Source: Nostoc sp. UHCC 0870 (GTDB taxonomy: Bacteria; Cyanobacteriota; Cyanobacteriia; Cyanobacteriales; Nostocaceae). Taken from it: a stretch of DNA of 64,000 nucleotides. Position 1 is the first letter of the stretch, and every line of letters starts with the position of its first letter. The stretch covers positions 5,309,141 through 5,373,140 of the forward strand of contig NZ_CP091913.1 of assembly GCF_022063185.1 (NCBI RefSeq), in the 5' to 3' direction. Positions 1 to 9,161 of this stretch are shown in pieces. The notes under the pieces were generated by a model. The model was not told the origin of the DNA. It worked only from the letters and a program-made list of their open reading frames with translations, and did no database searches. A program made the position numbers and the translations under genes.

Positions 1-866
1 TGCAAAAAGCTGAAGCTGATTTAGAATTTGCCAAAGTAGATCGCGATCGCTACCAGCAGTTAACAGAAATAGGTGCGATTGGTAGGCGGGAATACGAACA
101 GAAAAAACTCGTTGTAGAACAGACTAAAGCCTTACTAGCAGCCGAAAAACAAGTTGTAGAAATTGCCCAAGCCCAATTGCAATCTGCAAAAGCGGCGGTG
201 AACCCCAGTAACGCAACAGTAGCGATCGCCACAGAACGCATCGCCCAGGAACGTGCTAGAGGGGAGGCTAGCATGGCTACGCTAAACAAAGAAAAACAAG
301 CCCTCCAGCAGCGCAGAGTGGAAATGCAAGCCCAATTCAACCAATATCACAAAGAACTACAACAAGTAGAAAGACAATTACAAAGTAGTATTATTCGCGC
401 CACTAGCGATGGTGTAATTCTCAAGTTAAATTTACGCAACCCTGGCCAAGTGGTACGCGCGAGTGAACCAATTGCAGAGATTGTTCCCCAAAATACTCCT
501 TTAGTAATCAAAGCCATGATTCCCACCGCAGACATTAAAAAAGTAGACGTAGGGCAGAAAGTACAACTGCGCGTTGATGCTTGTCCCTACCCTGATTATG
601 GAACTCTCCAGGGTGTAGTCAGTGCCATTTCTCCAGATACCATCACACCACAGCGCAATGATACTAATACAGGTGCAAGCAATGCTGTAACACCCACGGG
701 GGGATATTTTGAGGCAACAATTCAACCAGAAAGTCTTAAATTTGGTGATGGCGATCGGCAATGTCACATCCAATCGGGGATGAATGCCAACGCCAACATT
801 ATTTCTCAACAAGAAACCGCATTACAATTCATACTCAGAAAAGCCCGATTAGTTACTGACTTATAA
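1..866 (+). CDS. HlyD-family membrane fusion (periplasmic adaptor) protein, 5' end outside window
   Basis: The reading frame is open from base 3 to the stop at 866, so the N-terminus, including the expected membrane anchor, lies upstream. What remains is a long hydrophilic helical segment rich in Gln, Lys and Ala (coiled-coil hairpin). It is followed by a lipoyl/barrel-sandwich half (IIRATSDGVILKLNLRNPGQ) and a beta-barrel segment (VDVGQKVQLRVDACPYPDYG). This order is typical of HlyD-type adaptors that link an inner-membrane ABC exporter to the outer membrane in type I secretion. The exporter partner should be encoded upstream. An internal ATG at 177 is not the real start, because homologous coiled-coil sequence continues before it. 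Substrate unknown. Confidence 0.85.
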   Translation, partial: QKAEADLEFAKVDRDRYQQLTEIGAIGRREYEQKKLVVEQTKALLAAEKQVVEIAQAQLQSAKAAVNPSNATVAIATERIAQERARGEASMATLNKEKQALQQRRVEMQAQFNQYHKELQQVERQLQSSIIRATSDGVILKLNLRNPGQVVRASEPIAEIVPQNTPLVIKAMIPTADIKKVDVGQKVQLRVDACPYPDYGTLQGVVSAISPDTITPQRNDTNTGASNAVTPTGGYFEATIQPESLKFGDGDRQCHIQSGMNANANIISQQETALQFILRKARLVTDL

Positions 867-891
867 ATCGGCATAAAGCATTGATTTTCTT

Positions 892-937
892 CCCCAATCC
901 CCAGTCCCCAATCCCCAGTCCCCAGTCCCCAGTCCCC
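892..937. repeat. STRR heptamer array (CCCCAGT/CCCCAAT)
   Basis: Six consecutive seven-base units alternate between CCCCAAT and CCCCAGT between the hlyD-like gene and the next ORF. This is the short tandemly repeated repetitive type known from heterocystous cyanobacteria. Confidence 0.9.
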
Positions 938-945
938 TATAAGCT

Positions 946-1605
946 ATGACCCTTGTTAAATTTCTGCCATCTTATCAGAGAATTCAACAAGCATTGCAAT
1001 GGTGGTCTTCTAGACAGTCAATAAAGCTTTTTCTCGAAGCTGAAAAAATTCGGGATGATTTATTGCAAGAAGCCTTTACAATTCGTCGCAATCTAGATGT
1101 ATTAGCGACAGATAATTTCAATTTATCCAACCACAAAACTCAGGAATATCTTAGACAAATTGATAATTTCCACAATTCTTTAGTAAAATTAAGCAACCGC
1201 TTATTTCCCGAATCACTTCAAGATAGTTTTCCCTTAGCTATTGAGTGCTTAATAGAACCTTGGTTAACAGTTAACCCCCATCTATATTTTCATCTTGATT
1301 TACCAGTTTATTGGCGACATGAACAAGCATCACATAGTTTGATTGTCCTATCAACGTTAGAGGAATTACTGACAATCACTTTGCCCCATATTTTAAGTAA
1401 AATTACAATTTGTATTAGTTTAAAGCAGCAAAAAAATATGGGGCAGTTAAATGTACAAATTAACTATCCTGATGTCACTACATTTGTTTGCCATACTAGC
1501 TTACCAGAATTAGATTATCTTTGTGATACTTTTCAATTTTTAACTTCAGGTAGATGTTTTTATCGTACTAGTCATCACAAAGTAGTTTGGTATTTATTTT
1601 GGTAA
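946..1605 (+). CDS. Conserved unknown protein resembling a degenerate histidine kinase
   Basis: 219 residues, ATG start, soluble, no signal peptide. The segment at about residues 28-90 (EAEKIRDDLLQEAFTIRRNL, then further helices) looks like a histidine kinase dimerisation helix pair, but no phospho-accepting His is in place. The later part has a mixed alpha/beta pattern recalling an ATPase domain without recognisable N, G1 or G2 boxes. It lies just before a response regulator and a CHASE2 kinase on the same strand, so a role as an adaptor or pseudo-kinase in that pathway is plausible. This is inference from pattern and context. A wholly unrelated fold is possible. Confidence 0.55.
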   Translation: MTLVKFLPSYQRIQQALQWWSSRQSIKLFLEAEKIRDDLLQEAFTIRRNLDVLATDNFNLSNHKTQEYLRQIDNFHNSLVKLSNRLFPESLQDSFPLAIECLIEPWLTVNPHLYFHLDLPVYWRHEQASHSLIVLSTLEELLTITLPHILSKITICISLKQQKNMGQLNVQINYPDVTTFVCHTSLPELDYLCDTFQFLTSGRCFYRTSHHKVVWYLFW

Positions 1606-1896
1606 TTATTGTCCTAAAAATTTTTGTATTGCACCTAAAAATGCTTTCTCCACAATCATTTCATCGATAGAATAATCTCACTAGGTAATTCTGAAAATCA
1701 AGAATCTAAAATTTGATAGTTACATTCTCTCATTCTTTTCTTTGTGAGGTCAATCCTAAATACTCTCTACAAAACTTTCCGCAAATGCTGCACTGCATCA
1801 GCTTCTCTTTCCCTACGGGACGATCTGCGAACAGAGAGGCTGACACGAACACTATCGTAAATTGTAAATCTAAAATTAGTTGGCAGGGTGTTAATT

Positions 1897-2574
1897 ATGA
1901 AACAAACATTAACTGAAAAGGCACTCCTGAAAATTTTAGTTATTGATGACCATGAATCTGTTTTAAGCGGAACAGTAGAATTACTACGAAAACATTATTT
2001 AGATGCAGAAATTATCACTGCTATAAACGCTTATCATGCACTAGAACAAGTAAGTATTTTACAGCCTGATCTTGTAGTTATGGATCTGTCTATTCCCAAA
2101 AATATGGGAGTAACAGCGCGTCCTGATACGGGAGTGCAACTCCTCAGAACATTCATGAAAAATTATCCCGATTTAAATATTGTTGTGCAAAGCGCACATA
2201 TCAGAACATTAGTCAGAATTAAACCGGAAGTTGATACTCATAAAGGAGGTTTTACTGTTGCTGATAAGAGTCTTTCTACCCAAGAAATGTTAACCAGAGT
2301 TGATTGGGCATTACAAGGATTAACTCATACAAAAGATATCAAAGGCATTCATTCGGGATTAGAAATTAAACCAGAGTGGCTAAAGGTATTAAATTTAGCA
2401 TTTGATGAAGGCTTACAAGATAAAGCGATCGCTGAAGGAATGTCTATCTCTGAACGCATGGTACGTCATTACTGGAGTAAGCTGCAAGATGCTTTAGACA
2501 TTTATCCCGATCAGGGTAAAAACATTCGCATTCAAACAGAAATGAGGGCTAGGGCTGAAGGGTTAATTGATTAG
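1897..2574 (+). CDS. Two-component response regulator with C-terminal helix-turn-helix
   Basis: About 225 residues from ATG 1897; an in-frame GTG at 1888 is a less likely start. The N-terminus is a receiver domain with the acidic pair in VIDDHES, the phospho-acceptor Asp near residue 63 (VVMDLSIP) and a later conserved Lys (VADKSL). The C-terminus (DKAIAEGMSISERMVRHYWS) resembles a LuxR/NarL-type helix-turn-helix, so it is probably a DNA-binding transcription regulator. The CHASE2 histidine kinase starting 116 bases downstream is the obvious candidate partner, and the two may be co-transcribed. Target genes cannot be read from the window. Confidence 0.85.
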   Translation: MKQTLTEKALLKILVIDDHESVLSGTVELLRKHYLDAEIITAINAYHALEQVSILQPDLVVMDLSIPKNMGVTARPDTGVQLLRTFMKNYPDLNIVVQSAHIRTLVRIKPEVDTHKGGFTVADKSLSTQEMLTRVDWALQGLTHTKDIKGIHSGLEIKPEWLKVLNLAFDEGLQDKAIAEGMSISERMVRHYWSKLQDALDIYPDQGKNIRIQTEMRARAEGLID

Positions 2575-2610
2575 GGACAAATCAAGTCAAAAGTCAAAAA
2601 AATATTTCTT

Positions 2611-2658
2611 GTCCCTGTCACCTGTCACCTGTCACCTGTTACCTGTTACCTGTCCCCT
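2611..2658. repeat. STRR heptamer array (CCTGTCA/CCTGTTA)
   Basis: Tandem heptamers CCTGTCA, drifting to CCTGTTA and CCTGTCC, fill the gap between the response regulator and the CHASE2 kinase. Confidence 0.9.
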
Positions 2659-2690
2659 TTACCTATCGCTAAAGACTGGAGAATGAACTT

Positions 2691-4505
2691 ATGCCTCCTG
2701 GACTTTGGAATATTATCAAAGCAGAAATTGCTATGTGGCGTGTGGGAATATTACCAGGATGTGCCGTCATTGGTCTAGTAATATTAGCTCGTACCCTGGG
2801 TTTAATTCAGTCTTTAGAATGGCTAGCATTTGATAATTTTCTGCGTGTGCGTCCAGAAGAACCTATTGATGAAAGAATTGTGATTGTAGGAATTAATGAA
2901 GAAGATATTCATCGTCATAATGACTATCAAATAGAGTCTTTTATTACCGATCGCGATTTAGCTGCAATGTTATTAAAATTGCAGACATATCAGCCTAGAG
3001 TTATTGGTCTGGATATTTATCGAGACTTACCAGTCAGACCTAGTGATAGTGAACTAGCGGAGGTTTTGATACCCGAACGAATTGGTTTTGTAGACCAAAT
3101 TACTGATATTGACGGTAAATTAAGAAGAATTTTATTAGGCACGCCAACATCTCATGGCTACAAGTTATCCTTGTCTGTGAAATTAGCATCTGCTTATTTA
3201 GCCCATGAGAATATTTTCTTAGAAAATGGCATTCGCGATCGCGCCACCATGCGATTCGGTAAAACCGAACTACCGCGCTTTTTACCTAATTCTGGGGGAT
3301 ATATCCGCACTGATGCAGGTGGAGTCCAGATATTGCTCAATTTTCGTAGTGGTCGCGCCAGATTTCGCACTGTATTGGGGAATGATATCAAAAGTGGTAA
3401 AATAAATCCTGAATGGATACGCGATCGCATCGTGATTATTGGCATCATCGCCCCCAGTCGTCAAGATTTTATTACTACTGCTGCAACTCCATCCACCCAA
3501 ACCGCCCAAGGTCGAGTCTATGGAGTTGAAATTCAAGCCCATGCTGTTAGTCAAATCATCAGTTCCGTCCTTGATGGTAGACCCCTATTAAATACCTGGG
3601 ATGATCACTGGGAATATATATGGATTTTCTCCTGGGGTTTTGGCGGAATTGCGATTGCTAGACTAACTAAGTCTCCCTTGAAAAATTTGATAGTTGTTAT
3701 TTTAGTTAGTTGTGCTTTGGTAATTATTAGTTATTTATTCTTAATTTGGGGTTGGTGGCTGCCAGTCATTCCCGCTATTTTGGTATTGATTATAAATGGG
3801 ATGGAACTCACAGCTTTATATCAATATGATCAATCTTTACGTTCAGGAATAAAAATTCGTCAAGCTATTATAGAAAGCACATTTGAAACAATTCATAATG
3901 GCCCTTTGCAAAGTCTCGCCAAAGTTTTGCAACTGCTACGAGTTAAAGATAAATCAACAAAAGAATTGCTTCCACAAATAGAAAAGGAACTAGAAAAATT
4001 AAACCATGAATTAAGAGGAATTTATGAATATTTACAGCAGCAATCCTTAGATCAAGATACAAGTCTTTATTTGGGAAATAATTTGGTATTAAATTTACAA
4101 GAACCTCTGCACGACATTCTTTATCAAGTTTATAGTTATACTTTAGAGAGGAATTTTGCTTGTTTTAAACATATTCGAGTTAAGATTCGCAGTTTTGAAC
4201 CTCTAGATGAGCGATATTTAAGCATCGAACAAAAGCGAGGAATTTGTAGATTTTTAGAGGAAGCCTTGTGTAATGTTGGTAAGCACGCCACAGGTGCAAC
4301 CCGCCTGCAAGTTACTTATGCTTTATCTAACGGTTGGTACACTTTGAGCATAATTGACGATGGCGTAGGAGTCAGTTCTGCTAAAGCAGGCCGGGGAACG
4401 CAACAGTTTATTAATTTAGCACAACAACTAAAAGGGAAATTTCAGCGATCGCCCCTTTCTCCTCATGGTACTATTTGTCAATTATCTTGGCGAATGGATA
4501 GATAA
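2691..4505 (+). CDS. CHASE2-domain sensor histidine kinase
   Basis: 604 residues. A first membrane segment (about 18-36) precedes a CHASE2 extracytoplasmic sensor (about 37-300; DNFLRVRPEEPIDERIVIVG is typical of its start). Two or three further hydrophobic segments follow (about 310-375). The cytoplasmic part has a HisKA_3-like dimerisation helix with His402 in ETIHNGPLQSL, and an HATPase_c domain with an N box around residue 528 (EEALCNVGKHA) and a G1 box near 556 (DDGVG). It should autophosphorylate and pass phosphate to the adjacent response regulator. The signal sensed by the CHASE2 domain is unknown. Confidence 0.9.
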   Translation: MPPGLWNIIKAEIAMWRVGILPGCAVIGLVILARTLGLIQSLEWLAFDNFLRVRPEEPIDERIVIVGINEEDIHRHNDYQIESFITDRDLAAMLLKLQTYQPRVIGLDIYRDLPVRPSDSELAEVLIPERIGFVDQITDIDGKLRRILLGTPTSHGYKLSLSVKLASAYLAHENIFLENGIRDRATMRFGKTELPRFLPNSGGYIRTDAGGVQILLNFRSGRARFRTVLGNDIKSGKINPEWIRDRIVIIGIIAPSRQDFITTAATPSTQTAQGRVYGVEIQAHAVSQIISSVLDGRPLLNTWDDHWEYIWIFSWGFGGIAIARLTKSPLKNLIVVILVSCALVIISYLFLIWGWWLPVIPAILVLIINGMELTALYQYDQSLRSGIKIRQAIIESTFETIHNGPLQSLAKVLQLLRVKDKSTKELLPQIEKELEKLNHELRGIYEYLQQQSLDQDTSLYLGNNLVLNLQEPLHDILYQVYSYTLERNFACFKHIRVKIRSFEPLDERYLSIEQKRGICRFLEEALCNVGKHATGATRLQVTYALSNGWYTLSIIDDGVGVSSAKAGRGTQQFINLAQQLKGKFQRSPLSPHGTICQLSWRMDR

Positions 4506-4655
4506 TGGGGATTGGATATTGGGTAATGAATCAGTTGTTAGACCTGCCTTGAAAATAGAGAGTGGGGAGTAGAGAAAATCATAGGTTCTGAAATAATAGG
4601 ATTTCTGACAATTATTTAGTGCGTTCTCCGCTCTTTTAGTAGTGTAGTAAAACTT

Positions 4656-5024
4656 TTAAAAAGTGGTATCCGGATCAGCCGCACTATCCTGCTGTATCCC
4701 GCCGGCTAAATCCAATACAAAAATCAGAGCTTGCTTGATTTCAAGCATCGTTTCGTCTGACAACTCTCCTAATTTGCGCTCTAGTCTTGCCGCAGAAATT
4801 GAGCCTAAACCTTGTACATTGGCAACAGAACCCTGTCGGAGAGAAGACACATTGGGCAGTTTAACTTCGTAGTTACTCCCTCGATTTTGTGTCGTCACAG
4901 GTATGTAGAGAATTAAAGCGCGAGGTGGATTTGGATCATAACGAGACACAATGACAATCGGACGAGTCTTAGCTGCAAGTCCTAAATCGACCAGCCAGAC
5001 TTCACCAGCTTTAGGGCTCATCAA
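4656..5024 (-). CDS. MazF/PemK-family type II toxin (putative mRNA interferase)
   Basis: 122 residues with the typical MazF/PemK start (KAGEVWLVDLGLAAKTRPIV) and the later VANVQGLGSISAARLERKLG segment, which together mark the SH3-like fold of ribosome-independent RNA endonucleases. The start overlaps the end of the upstream ORF by 14 bases, the usual translationally coupled antitoxin-toxin layout. ATGs at 5024 and 5021 are both possible. The C-terminal tail beyond FVLDLAG is poorly structured. The gene appears intact; cleavage specificity cannot be deduced. Confidence 0.85.
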   Translation of the reverse strand: MMSPKAGEVWLVDLGLAAKTRPIVIVSRYDPNPPRALILYIPVTTQNRGSNYEVKLPNVSSLRQGSVANVQGLGSISAARLERKLGELSDETMLEIKQALIFVLDLAGGIQQDSAADPDTTF

Positions 5025-5202
5025 TCAGATCCAATACTTCTTGTTCAACTACTCTAGAGCGAAGAATATCTAGAGCATCTTGGTCTGCCAATTCAATGAT
5101 TTCTACAAGGTACTGGCGTACCTGTTCAACAATATCAGGTTTCCATTGGCGCAGTTTGATGTCAAGTTCTTGAACTAAGGCATCCATATCAAATTCTGAC
5201 AA
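5011..5202 (-). CDS. Antitoxin of the MazF/PemK pair
   Basis: 63 residues, highly acidic and helical (DMDALVQELDIKLRQWKPDI), overlapping the toxin start by 14 bases on the same strand. No clear DNA-binding motif can be named by eye. The call rests on position, size and charge: a small acidic protein immediately before a MazF-like toxin is expected to bind and neutralise it and to repress the operon. Confidence 0.75.
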   Translation of the reverse strand: MSEFDMDALVQELDIKLRQWKPDIVEQVRQYLVEIIELADQDALDILRSRVVEQEVLDLIDEP

Positions 5203-5280
5203 CGAATATTATCTCTATTTTATCTGAATAGAGCCAGAGAACTCCCGGTACAGCTACAAACTTACCGGGAGACGGCAGTT

Positions 5281-5331
5281 GCTACAAGTCGGCGTAGCCG
5301 CCCAACGCGCGGCCTGATGAATTGCGACCAA
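5281..5331. repeat. Dispersed palindromic repeat fragment
   Basis: The GGCGTAGCCGCCCAACGCGC stretch, locally GC-rich in an AT-rich intergenic spacer, is of the kind dispersed in Nostoc genomes. Other members occur near 19390-19500, 21170, 41990 and 50705 in this window. Confidence 0.5.
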
Positions 5332-5366
5332 TATAAATTATTGACTTCCAATTCGCTTCTAAGTAT

Positions 5367-7412
5367 TTAATTACCCACACGCCAAACTCTGATAGTGTTA
5401 TCTTCACTACCACTAATGAGACTTTGACCGTCAGGTGTAAAAACGACGGATGTGACTGTGTTTTCATGCCCAAGGAGGGTACGAAGTTCTTCACCGGTTT
5501 CTAAGTTCCAGAGTTTGATAGTTTGGTCGCGGCTAGCACTGGCGAGGGTGTTACCATTGGGACTAAAGGCAATAGCCGTCACTGTTTCCGTATTACCTTT
5601 GAGGGTGCGGAGTCTTGTACCTTCGTCTATATTCCAGAGTTTGATGGTGCGATCGCGGCTAGCACTGGCGAGGGTGTTACCATCTGGACTAAAGGCAATT
5701 GATGTCACTGTCTCACCACTACCTGCAATTGTGCGGATGAGGGATTCAGCTTGTAAATTCCAAATTTTGATGGTTTTGTCAAAACTACCACTAGCAATAG
5801 TTACATTATCAGCACTGATGGCAACTGAACGTATCCAAAATCTATGACCTCTCAGTGAAGTGATTAATCTGCCGTTAGCTAGATTCCAGACTTTGATAGT
5901 TTTATCATCACTACCACTCACCAAGGTTTTACTGTTGGAACTGATAGCTAAGGCATGAATTGCGTCGCTATGGGCTGCTAAGGTGTGAATTACCTGACGA
6001 GTTTTGAGATTCCAGATTTTAATGGTGTTATCATCACTACCACTCACCAAGGTTTTACCATCAGGACTAATGACTACAACATTGACTTTGCGGGAGTGTC
6101 CTTTTAAAGTGGCGATTTCTTCACCTGTGGCGATATTCCAGAGTTTAATGGTGCGATCGTCTCCACTGCTAGCAATGATTTTACCATCTCGGCTGACTGC
6201 GACGGAGGAAACAGAGTTTTCATGTCCTGGGAGGGTGTTGGTTAAAGCCACCTCTCTCAAGGTTGTCTTTTGTGGCTGTGCTAAAAACGCTTTCCCTGGT
6301 GCGGAATTATTGCGACGTTGAATTAGCTTTGGGGATAAATTGCTGTAAATTCGGCGATATTGGTCATACCAAGATTCACTAAATCCGAATAACATCACCA
6401 AAGCAGCCACTAAAACACCAGTTCGCATTAACCCGTATAAGATTCCTAAACGTGGTTTCCGATGTACTTGGGTGGAGGGGATTTTTCCCGATGTTTGACC
6501 TGCGGCTGGTAATGCAAGCTGCTGTTTGGGAGTAATATCTTGGAGGGCTTCATCGGCTGATTGGTAGCGGTCTTTGAGGTCTTTTTGCAACAGCTTATCC
6601 AGGACAAAATCCAACTCTGGATGAATAGGACGGTGCAAATATTTCCGCCAATTAGTTACCCAACCATAGCCGTGTTCCATCCACAATTGGAACGGCGAAA
6701 CTCCCGTTAACAGGTGAAAGCAGGTAGCCCCCAAGGCGAATAAATCACTAGCTGCATAAGCCTTACCATCGCGGATTTGTTCTAGGGGTGAGTAACCATG
6801 TGAACCAATTGATGTCCCAAAATTTTGGGCTTTGGCGGTTAATTGCTTAGAAGAACCAAAATCGATGAGATTTAATCGCCCATCACTGCGACAACGGATA
6901 ATATTTTCTGGTTTGATGTCACGATGAATTACACCGCGATCGTGAATAAATTTCAGGACAGGTAATATATCTAAGAGAATGGCTTGAATTTCCCCTGGTC
7001 TATAGTTTTTGCGTTGCTGTAACTCCTTTAATAAGTTTTGTCCATTGATAAACTGTTGTACTAAATACAAGCAGTTGTCTTGTTCAAAGTAAGCCAGCAG
7101 CGTGGGAATTTGGGGATGTTCTCCTAGTTCTTGTAATCGTTTCGCTTCTTCAGCAAACAACTCTACGGCTTTTTTTTGTGACCAAGTTCCTTGAAATTTT
7201 GGTGCTAGTTGTTTAATGACACAATGTTCATTTAATTTATCTTTATCTTCTGATAGATAGGTTCTACCAAATCCGCCTTCATCAGAAAGCACTCGGATGA
7301 CACGAAAGCGATTTCTTAACAGTGATACTAAGGGAGTACCACAGCTTTGACAGGACTTTTTTCCATCTGAATTATGAGGATTTAGGCAATCTGGATTTAA
7401 GCAGCAGATCAT
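5367..7412 (-). CDS. Ser/Thr protein kinase with N-terminal Zn ribbon, TM segment and C-terminal WD40 propeller
   Basis: About 681 residues from ATG 7412 (MICCLNPDCLNP); the upstream in-frame extension is unlikely. The order is a zinc-ribbon-like Cys cluster, then a Hanks-type kinase domain (about 36-290) with VIKQL, HRDIKPENI and LIDFGSSKQL. One membrane segment follows (about 328-345), then seven WD40 repeats, each ending in motifs such as IKLWNIATGEE, enough for one propeller. The glycine loop reads SDEGGFG, so its first Gly is replaced; the catalytic Lys, HRD and DFG are intact. The propeller probably lies on the far side of the membrane from the kinase and may bind a ligand or protein. 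Substrates unknown. Confidence 0.92.
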   Translation of the reverse strand: MICCLNPDCLNPHNSDGKKSCQSCGTPLVSLLRNRFRVIRVLSDEGGFGRTYLSEDKDKLNEHCVIKQLAPKFQGTWSQKKAVELFAEEAKRLQELGEHPQIPTLLAYFEQDNCLYLVQQFINGQNLLKELQQRKNYRPGEIQAILLDILPVLKFIHDRGVIHRDIKPENIIRCRSDGRLNLIDFGSSKQLTAKAQNFGTSIGSHGYSPLEQIRDGKAYAASDLFALGATCFHLLTGVSPFQLWMEHGYGWVTNWRKYLHRPIHPELDFVLDKLLQKDLKDRYQSADEALQDITPKQQLALPAAGQTSGKIPSTQVHRKPRLGILYGLMRTGVLVAALVMLFGFSESWYDQYRRIYSNLSPKLIQRRNNSAPGKAFLAQPQKTTLREVALTNTLPGHENSVSSVAVSRDGKIIASSGDDRTIKLWNIATGEEIATLKGHSRKVNVVVISPDGKTLVSGSDDNTIKIWNLKTRQVIHTLAAHSDAIHALAISSNSKTLVSGSDDKTIKVWNLANGRLITSLRGHRFWIRSVAISADNVTIASGSFDKTIKIWNLQAESLIRTIAGSGETVTSIAFSPDGNTLASASRDRTIKLWNIDEGTRLRTLKGNTETVTAIAFSPNGNTLASASRDQTIKLWNLETGEELRTLLGHENTVTSVVFTPDGQSLISGSEDNTIRVWRVGN

Positions 7413-7666
7413 GTTCTGATAGGTGCGGCTGCATGACAATTTATGTTAAATTAACCCCGCAAATTCCCTGAATGTAGAATAGGTATTGTGTACTTTTGGT
7501 AGATCACACGGGTATCAGGAATTGGGGTTTTATTGATATGGTAAATCTTGGTAAATGCTAGTACAAACAGGAAGTTCCTAAGCAGGATTTTTTCTACCTG
7601 ATTAATTATTCTCCCGATTATATAATATTCCGCAATAAAATATCTTGTTCTAGAGGTGCTAGTAGT

Positions 7667-7738
7667 AGGTTGAGTTAAGCGCAGCGCAACCCAACATGAA
7701 TATTGGTGTTGGTTTCCTTGTGTCAACCCAACCTACAG
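7667..7738. repeat. Dispersed inverted repeat (GTAGGTTG...CAACCTAC)
   Basis: Outer arms GTAGGTTGAGTT and AACCCAACCTAC flank further CAACCC/GGTTTCC segments in the gap between the two kinase genes. This matches a hairpin-forming family scattered through cyanobacterial chromosomes. The rest of 7413-7756 has no convincing gene. Confidence 0.7.
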
Positions 7739-7756
7739 TCCTACAACTTTCCTGGC

Positions 7757-8824
7757 TTAATATAATGGACGCTGAGACTGTTTGGTTTTTAGTTTAGCTT
7801 TCCATTCCCGAATAGCGATCGCAGTTCTGGCTACAGGTGGTATATATTCCTGAGACGGGGCTATTTTTTCTGTAAGTTTATTTTTAATGGGTTGCGTAGT
7901 CAAACAGTTACTCAAGTTTGGTATATCACTTTCTACCCTCAAAGCTCTAGTCACATCACTAGGTTTTTGGAAGCGTTCATTGAGGGAAAATTTTAACATT
8001 TTGTTTAAGATATGAGCAAAACTATCACTTACGGTTACATATTTATACCAACAAATTTCACCAGTCTGGCTATCATTATCCATTTCTAATGGGGCTTTAC
8101 CAGTTAACAAGTAAACACACGTCATCCCCAGGGCATAAATATCGCTAGCATATACTGGACGCAGAGAAAATTGTTCTGGCGGTGCAAACCCCATTGTGCC
8201 GACAAAGTTAGTATTAATGGTTGTATTGTGTGCATCATTCCCAACATCAACCAAATTTTCTTTGACTGCACCAAAATCTATCAAGACTATGCGCTGATCA
8301 TCCACACAGCGCAGTAGGTTTAGGGGTTTAATATCTCGATGAATGACTTGATTTTGATAAAGATATTGTAAAACTGGCAGTAATTCCCGCAAAAACTGTT
8401 TTACTTCAGCTTCTGTTTTCGTACCATTGCATCTGACTTCCCGTGCTAAAGTCGAACCCTGGATGTATTCTTGTACCAAATACAGTTCCCCGTCGCCTTC
8501 AAAATAGTCTAGCAACATGGGAATTTGCGAATGGCTACCGAGTTTAGCTAAGATTTTAGCCTCTTGTCCAAAACGCTGACACGCATTTTGCCAACTTTTA
8601 GTGCTAGTAGCCTTGGGACAAAGTTGTTTAATCACACATAGGGGATTTCCGGGTAATACCGCATCTTGTGCGAGAAAAGTGATACCAAAACCACCCCTAC
8701 CTAAAATGCGTAAGATTTCATAGCGATCGCGGAATAATTGCTTAGAACCACACATTTGAGCCAGCAGATTTTGCTCTAAGCTGTACTCACGAAGATTTGT
8801 GATGTTCCCAGAAAAACGATTCAT
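7757..8824 (-). CDS. Ser/Thr protein kinase (Hanks type), soluble
   Basis: 355 residues from ATG 8824; a later Met at about residue 24 is an alternative start. The kinase domain spans about 33-290: glycine loop LGRGGFGITFL, Lys in VIKQLCP, catalytic HRDIKPLNLL, DFG in LIDFGAVKENL and the APE-equivalent APPEQFS. No membrane segment is evident. The 65-residue C-terminal tail is basic and probably disordered. It follows the same cyanobacterial pattern as the WD40 kinase 345 bases downstream but lacks the zinc ribbon and propeller. The two may be transcribed together. Substrates unknown. Confidence 0.9.
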   Translation of the reverse strand: MNRFSGNITNLREYSLEQNLLAQMCGSKQLFRDRYEILRILGRGGFGITFLAQDAVLPGNPLCVIKQLCPKATSTKSWQNACQRFGQEAKILAKLGSHSQIPMLLDYFEGDGELYLVQEYIQGSTLAREVRCNGTKTEAEVKQFLRELLPVLQYLYQNQVIHRDIKPLNLLRCVDDQRIVLIDFGAVKENLVDVGNDAHNTTINTNFVGTMGFAPPEQFSLRPVYASDIYALGMTCVYLLTGKAPLEMDNDSQTGEICWYKYVTVSDSFAHILNKMLKFSLNERFQKPSDVTRALRVESDIPNLSNCLTTQPIKNKLTEKIAPSQEYIPPVARTAIAIREWKAKLKTKQSQRPLY

Positions 8825-9161
8825 AGATCAAATAATGGCTGCTTGGTAATGTTCTTAATCTAACCACATTTTTTTATCTATGCTAGTAGCATTACTGGTT
8901 CTTTGCAAAATCATAATTTTCTCTACACACTAACTACCAATTCACTATCGAAAGTTTATTATTTTTTTATCAATTTATCGTGATGCTCTCATGAATGCTT
9001 GAAATTTCGGGAGTTTGGTGATTTTGATCACACCATTTCTTGAGCATTCAATATCCCAGTATTTTCACTTGTTCCAGAAACTGAAGAACCCCGGCTTCTC
9101 AAAGAAGCCAGGGTTCTAAATTATGAGGCTGTCAAAAAATCAATTTTGATTTAACACTTAA
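8825..9161. other. Intergenic spacer with hairpin
   Basis: No ORF is supported. The only structure seen is a hairpin at 9084-9117 (arms AGAACCCCGGCTTCT and AGAAGCCAGGGTTCT), of a repeat-like type found after genes in Nostoc. It sits about 45 bases beyond the stop of the E2 gene and could end its transcript, but no T-run follows. Confidence 0.6.

Noticed and set aside
1713..1916. 67-codon ORF before the response regulator
   Set aside because: Contains a dispersed-repeat fragment (CTACGGGACGATCTGCGAAC) and overlaps the regulator start.
7451..7726. 91-codon ORF between the kinases
   Set aside because: Runs through an inverted repeat; no domain pattern.
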